From Cristatella mucedo (taxonomy: Eukaryota > Bryozoa > Phylactolaemata > Cristatellidae): a stretch of 64,000 bases of DNA. The DNA lies in contig WPIO01000045.1 in the NCBI GenBank assembly GCA_009760855.2, forward strand, positions 1,287,501 to 1,351,500, in the 5' to 3' direction. Shown here piece after piece: positions 11,408 to 22,051 of this stretch. Position numbers and translations under genes: made by a program. The stretch's first letter is position 1; every line of letters starts with the position of its first letter. The notes under the pieces were generated by a model that was given only the letters and a program-made list of their open reading frames with translations, ran no database searches and was not told the origin of the DNA.

Positions 11408-13958
11408 ACTTGGATGCTACACAAATGAATTATATATATATATATTTTTATTATTATTTCGGTTTAGCACAACGATGGGCAGCCAGCTTGCAAGCTCTTA
11501 AAAATTCAAAATCGACACGATAAGAAAGATGAGTCTTTCACCAAGTTTGAAATCGACTCTCTGTGCATCCACAGCTTGATCAGAAAGACAGTTCCAGAGA
11601 GTGCATCAAGACATGCAGCAGATAGGTTGATTGAAGTTTAAATACGACTCACCGGCCAAGCAACTTCAGCAGATGCAGACCATTTGAAGGAGGACTACCA
11701 ACACAAGCAGGGACCAGAGCGCTACAACTCATGTGCACATCCGCTAGATGATTTCAGAGCCGAGTTTCTTGCTCAGCAAGGAAGCACTGGAGGAAGGGAG
11801 AGGAGGAGGCCACGGCGTGGAGGAAGGGAGGGAGGAAAAAGAGGGAGAGGAAGAAGGGCGGAAGGCTAACAGGAAGGACGAAGAAGTGAGGAGGTAAGTG
11901 AGGCAGTGAGCAAGTGAAGAGTTCGCTGACGTATCGCTGACGTATCGCTGACACGAGCAAAACCGACTGGTGTCACGATGGCGCTGCATATAGCGTGGAC
12001 AAAAAGACACGCAAAGCCTGCAGGTGAAGACGCGTGCACAAGGCTGCTGCAAGAATACAATAGCAACGGCAAAAGCGTTAGCTGCATTCACTTGTTCCTT
12101 GCAGGTCTTCGTGCCCGTCCAACGAGACAAGTACAGATGACGCAAAACTCGGAAGCTTCTGCGGTGTCGCCCAGGCTCTCCTGCGGCAAGCTTTGCAGTT
12201 GCCACATTAAATAACTCATCCCATTAAACCACCCACCCAAGGTCCCCGCCGAGCAGAGCATAGACTTCAAGAGATCGCGCTACTGACTTTGATCGCCCTG
12301 TTCTCTTGCTTCTGCCTATCTCATGCCGCATACTCATCGGGGACACCTGATTAAAAAATTTGCCCACCACTGACTCACGTGCCTCTCCGGTTTGGCTGTG
12401 CCTCTTAGCCAGGCGCCAGGTTCCCGTGGCGACCGAGCCCTTGTGCTTAGAGCTCTGGGAGCTGGGAATTCCTTGCCCAAGGGTGTCGTGAAAGCCTTTG
12501 CATTGACGATGGTTAAAGGGAAACTTAAACCCGGCTATTGCTCATATTCACACGCACTTTGTCATTCGTTAGCTCATGCAGGCTGCAATTCTGCCTGCTA
12601 TCATCGCATAAATTAGTGTTGCCGTGCTTACACTCCAGCAGAATAGGGAGAGGCTGAGTTCTCACAAAGCATATACAATGCTGCACCATGATTTTTGCCA
12701 TGATTTGCTGCACGCCGGGACCAGACCGAGATGAGATGAACAGTCAGCCCGACAGTTAGCGGACAGTTGAGTCCAATGCGTTGAGACCAGCACATTTCGT
12801 AGCGATGCACTGCTAGTGAGACTGCACGACACAATCGCGATTGTGGAAAACATTTGTGGGCACGCTTTGGCAGCTAGACAAAGCGTTTATAGGCATCACA
12901 GCACGCCCACTCCCTGCTGGTCTCACTAGTCTTACTGGCCTTGCCGATCTTACTCTGCCTGGCGGTGGTGCAAGCCAGGAGACAGCGGTGCAATCAGCTG
13001 ACCAAGCTGCTCGGCTCTCACAGATTCTAGTGTGCACGAGTCATGCGTGGTGTATGATGGGCATCGGGGCTGTAGTAATTTGAGCCCATCATTAAGTTAC
13101 TGAGGCCTACAGTTCGAGCAGTGAACTCAGCTCAAGACCTGTGCCTGCTGGTTTCAATCAAAAGCCAAAATGGCCAGGCATCAACCTATCAGTGCTTCTC
13201 GCGAAATATCGGGTAGCTAATTTTGACACAACTGACATTTATTATCATCATTCATTATCATCATCATTCGGCTAGCATTGCCGACCCCTCCTTCTCCAAC
13301 CCAGCACTGACACAGTCATCTTCAAGACTCAAGGGAGGGAACACTGTGGGCATACTTACGTTAGCGCTCAGTTTAGTAAATAAGCTTTCCGAAGAGTACT
13401 CTGCAGCAAACAAGTCACGGTCCCAAAGTGACGCATTCCAGTGCTTAGCGACGTCGGTTATTACGACGGGCCTGGCAAACAAAGAGGAAGAAGCTCGTGG
13501 CAGTGAACACACAGTGATCTCACAAAAGCACCGGGCACGCACAGTGGAACGAAGTATGCAGACTTATCGGATGCAGCACTATGAGACACGTCCAAAGGAA
13601 GCACTGATGTCCCTTCGTGAATGTGCGGTCCAGACCGGAAGCTGGAACAAGGCAAATAAAGCACACCGACAGTGGCAGAGACGGCATTGCTTGCTCGTCT
13701 ATGGCCAAAGTATGGGAGTGGAGACTAAGCGATTTCAGCAATAACATATGTTAGATGAGACAAAAAACACATGTGGGCAACAGTAGCAGTCACAGTGTGG
13801 CTGGCAGTGGTGACCACAGTTTTTAAATCACCACGAAGCAGGCACGAGGACAAAACTCAGTGGAAAGTATACAGATATTCAGCACAGGAGCTGAGTACAC
13901 GTCAGCAGAAGCCTCTTCCTAAAACATGATGAGATAAACAATGAGCTGATGTAGGAGA
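11408..13958. other. No firmly recognised gene (JmjC intron)
   Basis: A purine-rich patch lies at 11780-11900. A - strand acceptor-like TTGTATTCTTGCAG near 12050 precedes a cysteine-rich frame but has no matching donor or domain. The longest open stretch, 13223-13744 on + (173 codons), has no family resemblance and is opposed by - strand open frames, so I do not call it a gene. A TCATCATT repeat is at 13237-13269. Confidence 0.35.
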
Positions 13959-14080
13959 TAATGCTAATAATGATGGTAATAAAAAATGATAACAAAGTTA
14001 ATAATAAAATGTTGGTGTCTCACCCTAAAAAAGTAACCCTCTTTCTGAGCACTTTAGGCATGCTGGAAAGGAAACGTGTC
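13958..14080 (-). mobile_element. LINE family A 3' tail (antisense), degenerate
   Basis: AATAATGATGG/AATAATAAAA terminus then CTCTTTCTGAGCACTTTAGG, a diverged version of the recurring tail. Confidence 0.45.
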
Positions 14081-14520
14081 ATTTGGTTGATGATGAAGTG
14101 CACACAAATTTCAGGACGCTTAAGCACACAAAGAACAATTAACACTTTGAACGACAGTGATTTGGAGCACTGCGATCACAACCGGTCAATGGTGCTAAAA
14201 TTAAGAAGTTGCCTTCGTACTTGCCCAGCAACATAAATACCGAGTGCCTAGAGCGAGATGCCAAATAATTCGAAGGAAGCAAGTTTGCTATCAGAGCTTG
14301 GTCAGCTCTGAAGAGTGTCTTGGAAAACGGGACATGGCACCAGGGATCAAACTTTTGACACCCTGGAAACATGGCTGACTATGTGCCCGTCTTCTGTGTA
14401 AGGGCGTTCGTGGCATTCTCTGAAAATCCGTGCACTTGTAGTGACATGCGACCACTGATTCCAGGCAGAATCAGCACTCATATGGCCTCAGCCTCGACGA
14501 ATCAACCAGTAAAAATCCCC

Positions 14521-14672
14521 TAGGTCTTAGCCCAGGAGTAAGGTGCGCTCATCGCAAGACCCAGGTCGTGAGTTCGAGTCCTGCCGAAAGCAATCTTTTA
14601 TTGCTCGCAGCAAGCAGTGGAGATAGCCATTAAGGCTCTTCTGCTGCTATATAAATGAGACTATTTGATAGG
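14521..14672 (+). mobile_element. SINE family S2, diverged copy
   Basis: GGTGCGCTCATCGCAAGACC, AGGTCGTGAGTTCGAGTCCT and GCAAGCAGTGGAGATAGCC match the S2 body, ending AGGCTG; several positions and the first box are altered. Confidence 0.6.
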
Positions 14673-14764
14673 CTGAATTTTACTTTTTTACTTTGTGGCA
14701 GTATAGTTTTGAACACAACAGATGTGGCTGTATGTCTAGCTCATCCCGCCATTCCATTGCAATC

Positions 14765-14983
14765 ATGAAACTAATTGTAAATCATTTTAAGAAAATTCTG
14801 CCTGTGGCCATTATTTTTAACTTGGGGCTATCTGTGCCATTATACTATAAAAATGGCTATTATAACCCTCAAACTTTGTATTTGAGACACAGGCAGTTGA
14901 TAGTGAATTTAACAGTATCCGAAGAAAAAACAAGCAATACGAGTATTTCGCTTGTATCGGCAATAAATAACAACACTAAAATC
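14765..14983 (+). CDS. Candidate first coding exon of a type II membrane protein
   Basis: The frame opens with MKLIVNHFKKILPV and a hydrophobic stretch (ILPVAIIFNLGLSVPLYY) directly after a KK pair, as in signal-anchor proteins. A luminal-type stem follows with N-glycosylation sequons (NLT, NTS, NNT). It ends at a strong donor, ATC/GTAAGT, in phase 0. Upstream in-frame Met codons at 14693 and 14732 could also start it. Golgi glycosyl- or sulfotransferases have this layout, but no catalytic exon was identified, so the function is unknown. It lies on the opposite strand inside the JmjC gene's large intron. Confidence 0.35.
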
Positions 14984-15750
14984 GTAAGTATCAAAGAGGC
15001 AGCATCAATACCTTGCAGGATACCTTGAAGTAAGATAAATACGACAGAAAGGGCTTCTGAGACTTTGAAGTGGTGAGATTTTCTGATCGGGTCCCTAAGT
15101 TGCCTTGCTGTTTTCACCTTTGGGATAGCACGAACATCAAGGTTCGTTAAGGTAGGCAGTTCTGGTCACAGTGAGCTGAGTTCTGTGTGGTAGAAACAAT
15201 GTCAACCGGTAGCATCCTGTAGACCTCCCATCCCCACGTGAAGGATCTCTTGCATCACTGCACACACATTGAATTGGCTTTATGCAACAGCTCGCCTAAT
15301 TTCTGGACAAGCAGTGGAAAACTTCTGGCATGTTCAAGGCTCCTTAACTAGTCAGGTCGAAGGTCAAGGTCAAAGCCTTCGTTGGACCACAGCTAAAGTT
15401 TGTGGAGTGCAATTAATTCTACAAAAAAAGCTCACTGGTGAGGAAGAGCTGCCTGGAACCGATTGTTGGTTAGAGCTTCTTGGGCAATCACGGGGCTAAA
15501 ACTGCGTGGAGCTTGTTGGAACTCGAGTGAGGAAAACTACGGCAGAAGAATTAGCTGCAGGGTGTCGGCATCTATTTCCATGCATCCATCATCTGGGCAA
15601 ATTCAAATGACTCCGACAAAAGCCAGCTCTACCAATAGAATATACTGGACTTGACCGACCCATTTCAACAACACTTAAACTAACTGCCGCAGTCAGTATA
15701 CACCTATCTAAGCAGCCGAGAGGCTTGCAAAGCTGAGACAGGAAATTCTT
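14984..15750. other. No recognised gene
   Basis: Two short + strand open stretches (15269-15499, 15463-15654) overlap in different frames and have no domain. No matching acceptor for the exon ending at 14983 was identified. Confidence 0.35.
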
Positions 15751-15751
15751 A

Positions 15752-16222
15752 ATAAATAAATCAATAAGTAAGCATATCTATAGTGCCTTAACAGAACTGA
15801 TTCAGATTCTAGGTTCTCCATGGAAAAAGTGAATATTATTTAAGAGTAGCTGATTTGAAAGCCTCATTTATGAAGCAACACGGGAGTCTTGGCGATATTC
15901 ATGCCACTTGGAGGATGCAATCTTGCACGAAAGTGTATTCAGCAAGGAAGCTAGCATCGCTTTTAATGTTGCCAACTTAGGAGATGTCACAATGTCAGTT
16001 TGCAAAGAGTTCCAGGCCTTATCTAGACAGGAGTTGAAGGAATAGACTCCAGAGGATTTGGGGCACAACCACACGACTTTGAGTCGAATGAATAGGTGGC
16101 ACAAGGGTACGCCCACGGGGTAGGTACTTAACGAAGCAAGAGCACAAGCAAGAGAGTGTAAAGCCCTTAAGTGAATGGCAAGAGCTTAAAGTCGATTACT
16201 GCTACTCATTGGGAGCCAGACT
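15752..16222 (-). mobile_element. LINE 3' fragment (antisense), diverged CR1/L2-like
   Basis: The - strand encodes NSCLDKAWNSLQTDIVTSPK, the counterpart of the [20 protein letters not shown] block near the C-terminus of family A proteins, preceded by a VWLCPKSSGVYSF segment that differs from A and B. It could be a third LINE lineage. The terminus is an AATAAATAAATCAATAAG run. Confidence 0.6.
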
Positions 16223-16226
16223 GACA

Positions 16227-17214
<988 letters not shown>

Positions 17215-17280
17215 GAAGTAAAGCGCCTAGAAGGGGATTGAGTTCTCTAAGGGGCTTTATCAATTGTATTATTATGAAGT
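17215..17280 (+). mobile_element. LINE family A 3' tail
   Basis: AAGCGCCTAGAAGGGGATTG followed by GAGTTCTCTAAGGGGCTTTA and a TATTATTATG terminus. Confidence 0.65.
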
Positions 17281-17433
17281 AGCAAGAGCATGTATCCCAC
17301 CATTAATCCACACATTCCTTCAGCTATTGCCACAGCAGCACATTGCCTTAAGAACCCCGAATCAACCCATCCAAAAGAAAAGGATCAGACATCTTCAACA
17401 GAGAGCAGCAAGTCAGACAAGTCAGACAGAAAG

Positions 17434-17578
17434 AAATATAATTCATTTGTATATAGCGTCCCAAGAGAACTTAAATCTCTATTCAGGCGCTTCACATATG
17501 CCTCGGGGCTCGAGCCCACGACCTCAGCCAGACCTTGGTCGGGGCGAGCACCTTAACCGCTGGACCAAACCAGCTCGG
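17434..17578 (-). mobile_element. tRNA-derived SINE, family S1
   Basis: Near full-length: CCGAGCTGGTTTGGTCCAGC start (- strand), AGGTCGTGGGCTCGAGCCCC and the AGAGATTTAAGTTCTCTTGG tail. Confidence 0.88.
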
Positions 17579-17940
17579 AAAAGATGCTGAAGATCTTGAT
17601 TCCAATCTCACGGACGTGGCTGAGGAAAGAAAGCCGGATTTCCCAACCAGAAATAGCCCAAAAAAGTCATCAGAGACCATGGCCTTGCCCAGTACAATGC
17701 TGAGCTTATGACATATATGCTTAAGGAGAAGGAACGTTTTGGGTGAAAGTAACAGATCAGAGAAAGCTTTAAAAGTTGTTTTCAACTTCTTCAACCGGCA
17801 AGATGGTTTGTGCTTCTGCAGCAATGTGGCCGGTATATTGGATGCTATAGGAATCACCTGACACCCGAAAAAATGGGTGCCTATTCACAGACAGTTCATG
17901 CAGAAGCCTCAAAACAGCTCCATGGCTCGAGAAAATATCC
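17579..17940. other. Unidentified, open on - strand
   Basis: The - strand from about 17857 to 17580 is open (SDLLLSPKTFLLLKHICHKL, LGKAMVSDDFFGLFLVGKSG). It runs straight into the S1 SINE at its 3' end. No family recognised; it may be a transposon-derived remnant. Confidence 0.3.
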
Positions 17941-18130
17941 GTCTGTGTCTGCATCTCTGTTTGTCTCTGTCAGTCTGTCTGTCTGTCTGTCTCTCTCTGT
18001 CTCTGCCTCTCTGTCTCTCTCTCTCTCTGTCTCTGTTTCTGTCTGTCTCTCTCCCCCTCTCTTTCCCCTCTCTGTGTCTCTCTGTGTCTCTGTCTCTCTC
18101 TGTGTCTCTCTGTCTGTCTCTCTGTCTGTC

Positions 18131-18172
<42 letters not shown>

Positions 18173-18190
18173 CCTCTCTCTCTGACTGAC
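17941..18190. repeat. CTGT/CT polypyrimidine-rich tract
   Basis: Imperfect (CT)n with frequent TGTC interruptions. It produces spurious long frames on both strands. Confidence 0.9.
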
Positions 18191-19397
18191 TCTGTGCACC
18201 TAAAGAGGACTACACCAGTATCAAGAGCTTGCTGAGTGCCCTGAAATGTGCCGACTAGGCAGCTGATTGAGGCCTTCAAAATGGTGTCATTCCTGAGAGG
18301 CCTCAGAGTAAAGTTCATAAGAAATCATTTTTTGTCCATGGCACGGCCTCGACACTAAGGCGTACCATCACAAAATGGACCGGCAACAGCAAGTCGAGTT
18401 TTCTGTAGGGAAGGACATCGAGTGGGAGCAACTGGTATACCCCCTCCTCCAACCCTCGGTTAATCACTGTACTGGTCACAAAAGCAAAGCTTACAGGGAA
18501 TAGTGGCCATTTTGTATACGTCCAAGGCATAAGCAATTATTAAATAACACCTACAACCCAAGGAAAAATTGCATTACATAATGCAATCTATACAATTTGT
18601 ACAGGATTCTAGGCGGATTTATAGATTCATGCCAGTTAGACTTCTGAAACGGCTCATGCCGGCTCAATGCATCAGATCAACCAGATTATGAGTGCCAGTA
18701 CATTTATTATTAATGATTCCTAAATTATACTGACTAGAAACCGGTTATGTAACACCTCGTGGTATGGCAGCGTACAAGCCTCAGTCATGTTATAGACAGT
18801 CAGTTGAGCTGTAGGCTGTGTGCCAGGAAGCGGGAGAGGTGTGCCGGAGACTTTGCGCCCGTCGGCAGATCATCGGCGCTCTGGGCTGGAGCGAGAGTCG
18901 TTATAGCCTGGTGCTGGACGCCTGTAAACCCTCCATCTCTATCCAATGGATTTCTCACCGCTGTGGATATTGACTCGTTATCTTTAGGTATGGGCGGTCT
19001 TCACTGTGCCATGTTCTGCTACAGTCGGCATACCGGGGTGCCTTAGTGCTGCAACTGCCTGATGTCGTTAGCTGTGATACAACGTTCAAGGCTTCATCGG
19101 TATTCGTCGTTAGCCGGCTGAGCCTAGCAGCGCTAGGGGCTTGCTTGCGGCTCAAGGGCATTCGTGCAGAAGCAGGCTTTGCAAATTCAGCTCGGCCACT
19201 GCAAAGGCTGCCCGTGGCCTAAATGGCGCAGCCGTTTAGGATACAATCGAAGGCGTTCCGGTTGCGTTCCGAGCAGTTTCGCGCAGTGAAGCTCAAACAG
19301 CCGCGAAGGCGAATGGGTGCGTGAACCACCGGCGGACGACAGACGGGCCCAAAGCTGGCGGAGGCACAAGCACCTGAAAAAAATATGCAGCTCTCAC
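18191..19397. other. No firmly recognised gene (JmjC intron 1)
   Basis: - strand intron after the JmjC first exon. A TTTTTTTCAG acceptor occurs only 24 bases below the exon 1 donor and leads into an open frame that ends at a TGA near 19187. A 24-base intron is implausible, so I treat that as unresolved. Confidence 0.35.
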
Positions 19398-19714
19398 CAT
19401 TTGCCATCGTAGATTTCCTCGTAAGTTGCCAGGGGCAGCCGTGACACGAGGTCGATGGCCAGCAGCCGGCCAGCCTGCGCTTCAGTGGTGGGCGATTTCA
19501 TTCTTCTCACAGAAAGCGGCGCTTCAAAGTTTGTCGAGTAGGGCTCCCACGTTGCGTTCGGGCAGGCGGCCAGCAGTCGCGTTGGCTCGAGAAGGTGCTG
19601 CGGCCCAGCAGGCAGCTGCCACCAGAGCCAGCCGACAGCTGCTCCTACCACTGCTGCTGCTGCCACAGGAGCCAGCGTGGCTCTCTGCCATTGGCCAGCC
19701 GTCCTTCCAGCCAT
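19398..19714 (-). CDS. JmjC oxygenase gene, first coding exon (signal anchor)
   Basis: The chosen start is the ATG at 19714 (MAGRTAGQWQRATLAPVA); upstream sequence stays open without a better ATG. A hydrophobic Ala/Val/Trp helix (TLAPVAAAAVVGAAVGWLWW) follows the Arg, fitting a type II signal anchor, so the enzyme domain would face the ER/Golgi lumen or outside. Later comes LPLATYEEIYDGK, which resembles the helix that opens JmjC domains (compare the LTYAEFVQQY region of human JMJD8). The donor is AAATG/GTGAGA, phase 2, which matches the phase of exon 10522-10720, although an intervening exon is likely. The sequence is GC-rich compared with its surroundings. Confidence 0.6.
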
Positions 19715-19719
19715 GAGGG

Positions 19720-20385
19720 CGCCGGCAAGTAGGACAGCTGCCGATGTTGTTAACCTGAGATTGCAAATGCATGTAACGAAGCTAGCACAGAGCCACACCA
19801 GGAGTCTGCAAGCAGCCACGACATATGATGAAACACCATTTGACTACAGACTGGCAGACGTTCAGCAGTTGCCCACTGGAGAACACACGCGATTGCCGAG
19901 TCTGTTTGTCGGGAGCCACAGTAGTTACCTCGCCTGGCTTTGATAGAGTAGCAGCCACCTGCAGGCAAGCCGACCGGCACCGGTTTCAGCTTCCCTTAGC
20001 CCAGAACTACGATCTTTCGGTGGTTCTGGTACTAGCAGTGGTAAATGATCATAGCTTCACCGAGACGGCTGTGGTTAATTTGAGATTATGACACTGCCGT
20101 TGGATTATGAGCTGGTTTCGATTTATGGCAGTGGCATATAAGTAACTGGCGGCAAAGGCCTGGGGAGTCAGGTCGAACACGCCGGGCGTGGCAGTGCGTA
20201 CTGGCCCACTGCGGTGTCCGTGGGAATAAACGTCTTTGAGCCCACTTGCTTCGGTGTTCTGTGTGGTATCGCATACCTGCCGCATAGAGAATGTCAAACT
20301 ACAACGGCAACAGAGGGGGGAAGGCAGGGTGTCGCCGATGAGATGTCGTACTGCAGGCATCAAAAGCATCTGCCCATCTTCTGAT
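19720..20385. other. GC-richer upstream region of the JmjC gene
   Basis: Probable 5' flank or UTR of the - strand JmjC gene. A - strand stretch ending CGGCAG/GTATGC near 20275 looks like an exon end preceded by TTTGATGCCTGCAG, with a frame reading RHLIGDTLPSPLCC; no family recognised. No TATA or initiator was assigned. Confidence 0.3.
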
Positions 20386-20389
20386 TTAT

Positions 20390-20765
20390 CCAGACTTCAC
20401 TGGTCTGCCTTTAGGCACTGGTCTTTCAATGAAGGATGCACCAGGATATGCTCCCTTGGCTATACACTCCCTAATGCTGGCTATTGGAACGACCCGGTCA
20501 ATCATGCTTCCTTTAGAGCTGTGGTTCTCAACCTTCCTAATGCCGCGACCCTTTAATACAGTTCCTCTTGTTGTGGCAACCCCAACCGTAAAATCATTAG
20601 GTACAAAGTGTGGAAAAGCATGTGTTCTGATGTTCCTAGGCGAACCCTGTGAAATGGTTGTTCGACCCCCACGTTGAGAACAGCTGCTTTAGAGCATATG
20701 CACGATGCCTAGAAAGAGATTAAGTTCTCTGAGCGGGCTAGACACATTTATTATTATTAGTATTA
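20390..20765 (+). mobile_element. LINE family A 3' fragment, split by a hAT element
   Basis: The last 75 bases (GATGCCTAGAAAGAGATTAA, GTTCTCTGAGCGGGCTAGAC, TATTATTATT) are the family A tail. Sequence just left of the insert (TCAATCATGCTTC) matches the pre-tail segment of the copy at 52700-52720 (TCAATAATGCTTC). Together they show one LINE end interrupted at 20519-20686. The left boundary is approximate. Confidence 0.6.
20519..20686. mobile_element. SPIN-like hAT miniature element (MITE)
   Basis: A 168-bp insertion flanked by a perfect 8-bp duplication, CTTTAGAG (20511-20518 and 20687-20694), the length made by hAT transposases. The ends are inverted: TGGTTCTCAACCTTCC left and GTTGAGAACAGCTG right. 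The body contains AATGCCGCGACCCTTTAATA, CAGTTCCTC, CTAGGCGAACCCTGTGAAA and GGTTGTTCGACCCCC. From memory of the published SPIN consensus, these blocks are in the same order and nearly identical. There is no coding capacity, so a hAT transposase in trans would have mobilised it. The empty site is reconstructable from other family A LINE copies. Confidence 0.85.
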
Positions 20766-21024
20766 TTACCGACTGCTCCAGCATGGCCTGCTAACCAAGC
20801 TAACTAGCTAACCAAGGCATGCCGGCCGCCGTCGGCCAATGCAGCTTCCCCCAAGCAGCTTCACAGTTTGTCTCCAGATAATGCTGCTATTCATCCTAAT
20901 TGAATTAATTCATCACTAATTAAAGCAAGAAAGTACTAGGCACTTCCATTAGGCAGTGAGATGGCGACCGGTACTTTAAGGAGTGACGTAGATTAATGGA
21001 GTATGATAAGACTATGTAATTCTA

Positions 21025-21206
21025 CTATGACTCAGTGAAGTCAGCGAGTCCGCAGGCAGAGAGCTCTTGTTTAGAACAGCGGGTTTGGGCCGCTGCTGCG
21101 GCTGCCACTCGCTCTACTGCGTCCTGCAGGTGCACAGCGTGCGGCTTATGCTGCCGGGCATGTGCTTCGTGCTTGGCAGCATAAGCTTCGAGCTGTGCTG
21201 CGAGGG
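21025..21206 (-). CDS. Putative terminal exon, unidentified gene
   Basis: The - strand frame reads LAAQLEAYAAKHEAHARQHK, then HLQDAVERVAAAAAAQTRCS and ends at TAG (21027-21025). The proposed acceptor is GAACGATAG, poor in pyrimidines. Two leading bases complete the phase-1 codon left by the exon ending at 21327, which supports the join. The peptide is Ala/His/Gln-rich and helical in character; no family recognised. Confidence 0.35.
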
Positions 21207-21326
21207 CTATCGTTCATGCTATCTGCTGCTCACAGCAACTGATTTCTCTCTTTAGAACAGACCGGTTCTTTCAGAGCTTTCAGCCAAGTTTTTCGTTCAA
21301 TGCCCCTTACTACCCACTGGACTCAC

Positions 21327-21564
21327 CAACCGATAGACATCTTAATACGGCGACCTTCTGCCTTTGGCTGGCCTGACAGTCAGACTTTGGCGTAGTACGA
21401 GCAGGGCACACTTTGTAGAGCCTTTGACAATGTGACTGCTGCAACTGAATTGCTCTGACACCGGCTCGAAACAAATGGCCAACGACGTCGACGATCGAGG
21501 CGAAAGCCAGAGGTACATGCAACTGCAACTCAGGGTAGGCATCGTAGGGGGGTGTGTCAACCGG
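21327..21564 (-). CDS. Putative internal exon, unidentified gene
   Basis: The acceptor is a good GCAGTTTATTTGCAG and the donor is consensus GTGAGT (TCG GTT G/GTGAGT). Length is 238 nt, phase 0 in and phase 1 out. The frame reads PVDTPPYDAYPELQLHVPLA, FASIVDVVGHLFRAGVRAIQ and later LYKVCPARTTPKS. Both splice sites and phase fit the next exon at 21206. I do not recognise the protein. Upstream exons would lie above 21.6 kb in repeat-rich DNA. Confidence 0.45.
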
Positions 21565-21911
21565 CTGCAAATAAACTGCTTTATTGTTATAGAAACAGCT
21601 ACATCCAAAGAGCTCCAATCCCCAGGGTGGGGGGGTGAGGCCCACAAACAAAACAGAAGCCCTTGCTGATCGACGTATTGTCCGTAGCCGATGCAAACCA
21701 AAACACGACAGCCATTAGCACTCCTTAGGCAGGAGGGAGAACTGCTGTTCTTTTTTCAGTCAGCGTTTCGAGAGCCATCCAACATTCTATTCTGTTACTT
21801 CGGTGGCTTAGCAGCAATCTAGTTCTGGGCTCGCTCAAAGCACCAAGCTTATACGTACAAGAGAAGAGAGTATTGGGCGAGGAACAGTCTCAGGCTATTC
21901 CTCGGTCGCCG

Positions 21912-22051
21912 ACGTTTCGGCTTTAGGAGTAGGGTCCCGTCTCTTGCCGACTTTACAGGTACCAGGTAGTAGGATGGAGAAACGTTTCGGCTTTAGGAGT
22001 AGGGTCCCGTCTCTTGCCGACTTTACAGGTACCAGGTAGTAGGATGGAGAA
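21912..22051. repeat. Perfect 70-bp tandem duplication
   Basis: Units 21912-21981 and 21982-22051 appear identical, beginning ACGTTTCGGCTTTAGGAGTA and ending GTAGGATGGAGAA. Perfect identity implies a recent event or an assembly artefact. Confidence 0.95.

Noticed and set aside
13223-13744. 173-codon + strand open frame as a single-exon gene
   Set aside because: No recognisable domain, a low-complexity start (repeated I/H from TCATCATT), open frames on the opposite strand, and no promoter or polyadenylation evidence.
19187-19374. Second JmjC exon immediately after exon 1
   Set aside because: It would require a 24-base intron, and the resulting peptide shows no JmjC similarity before its stop.
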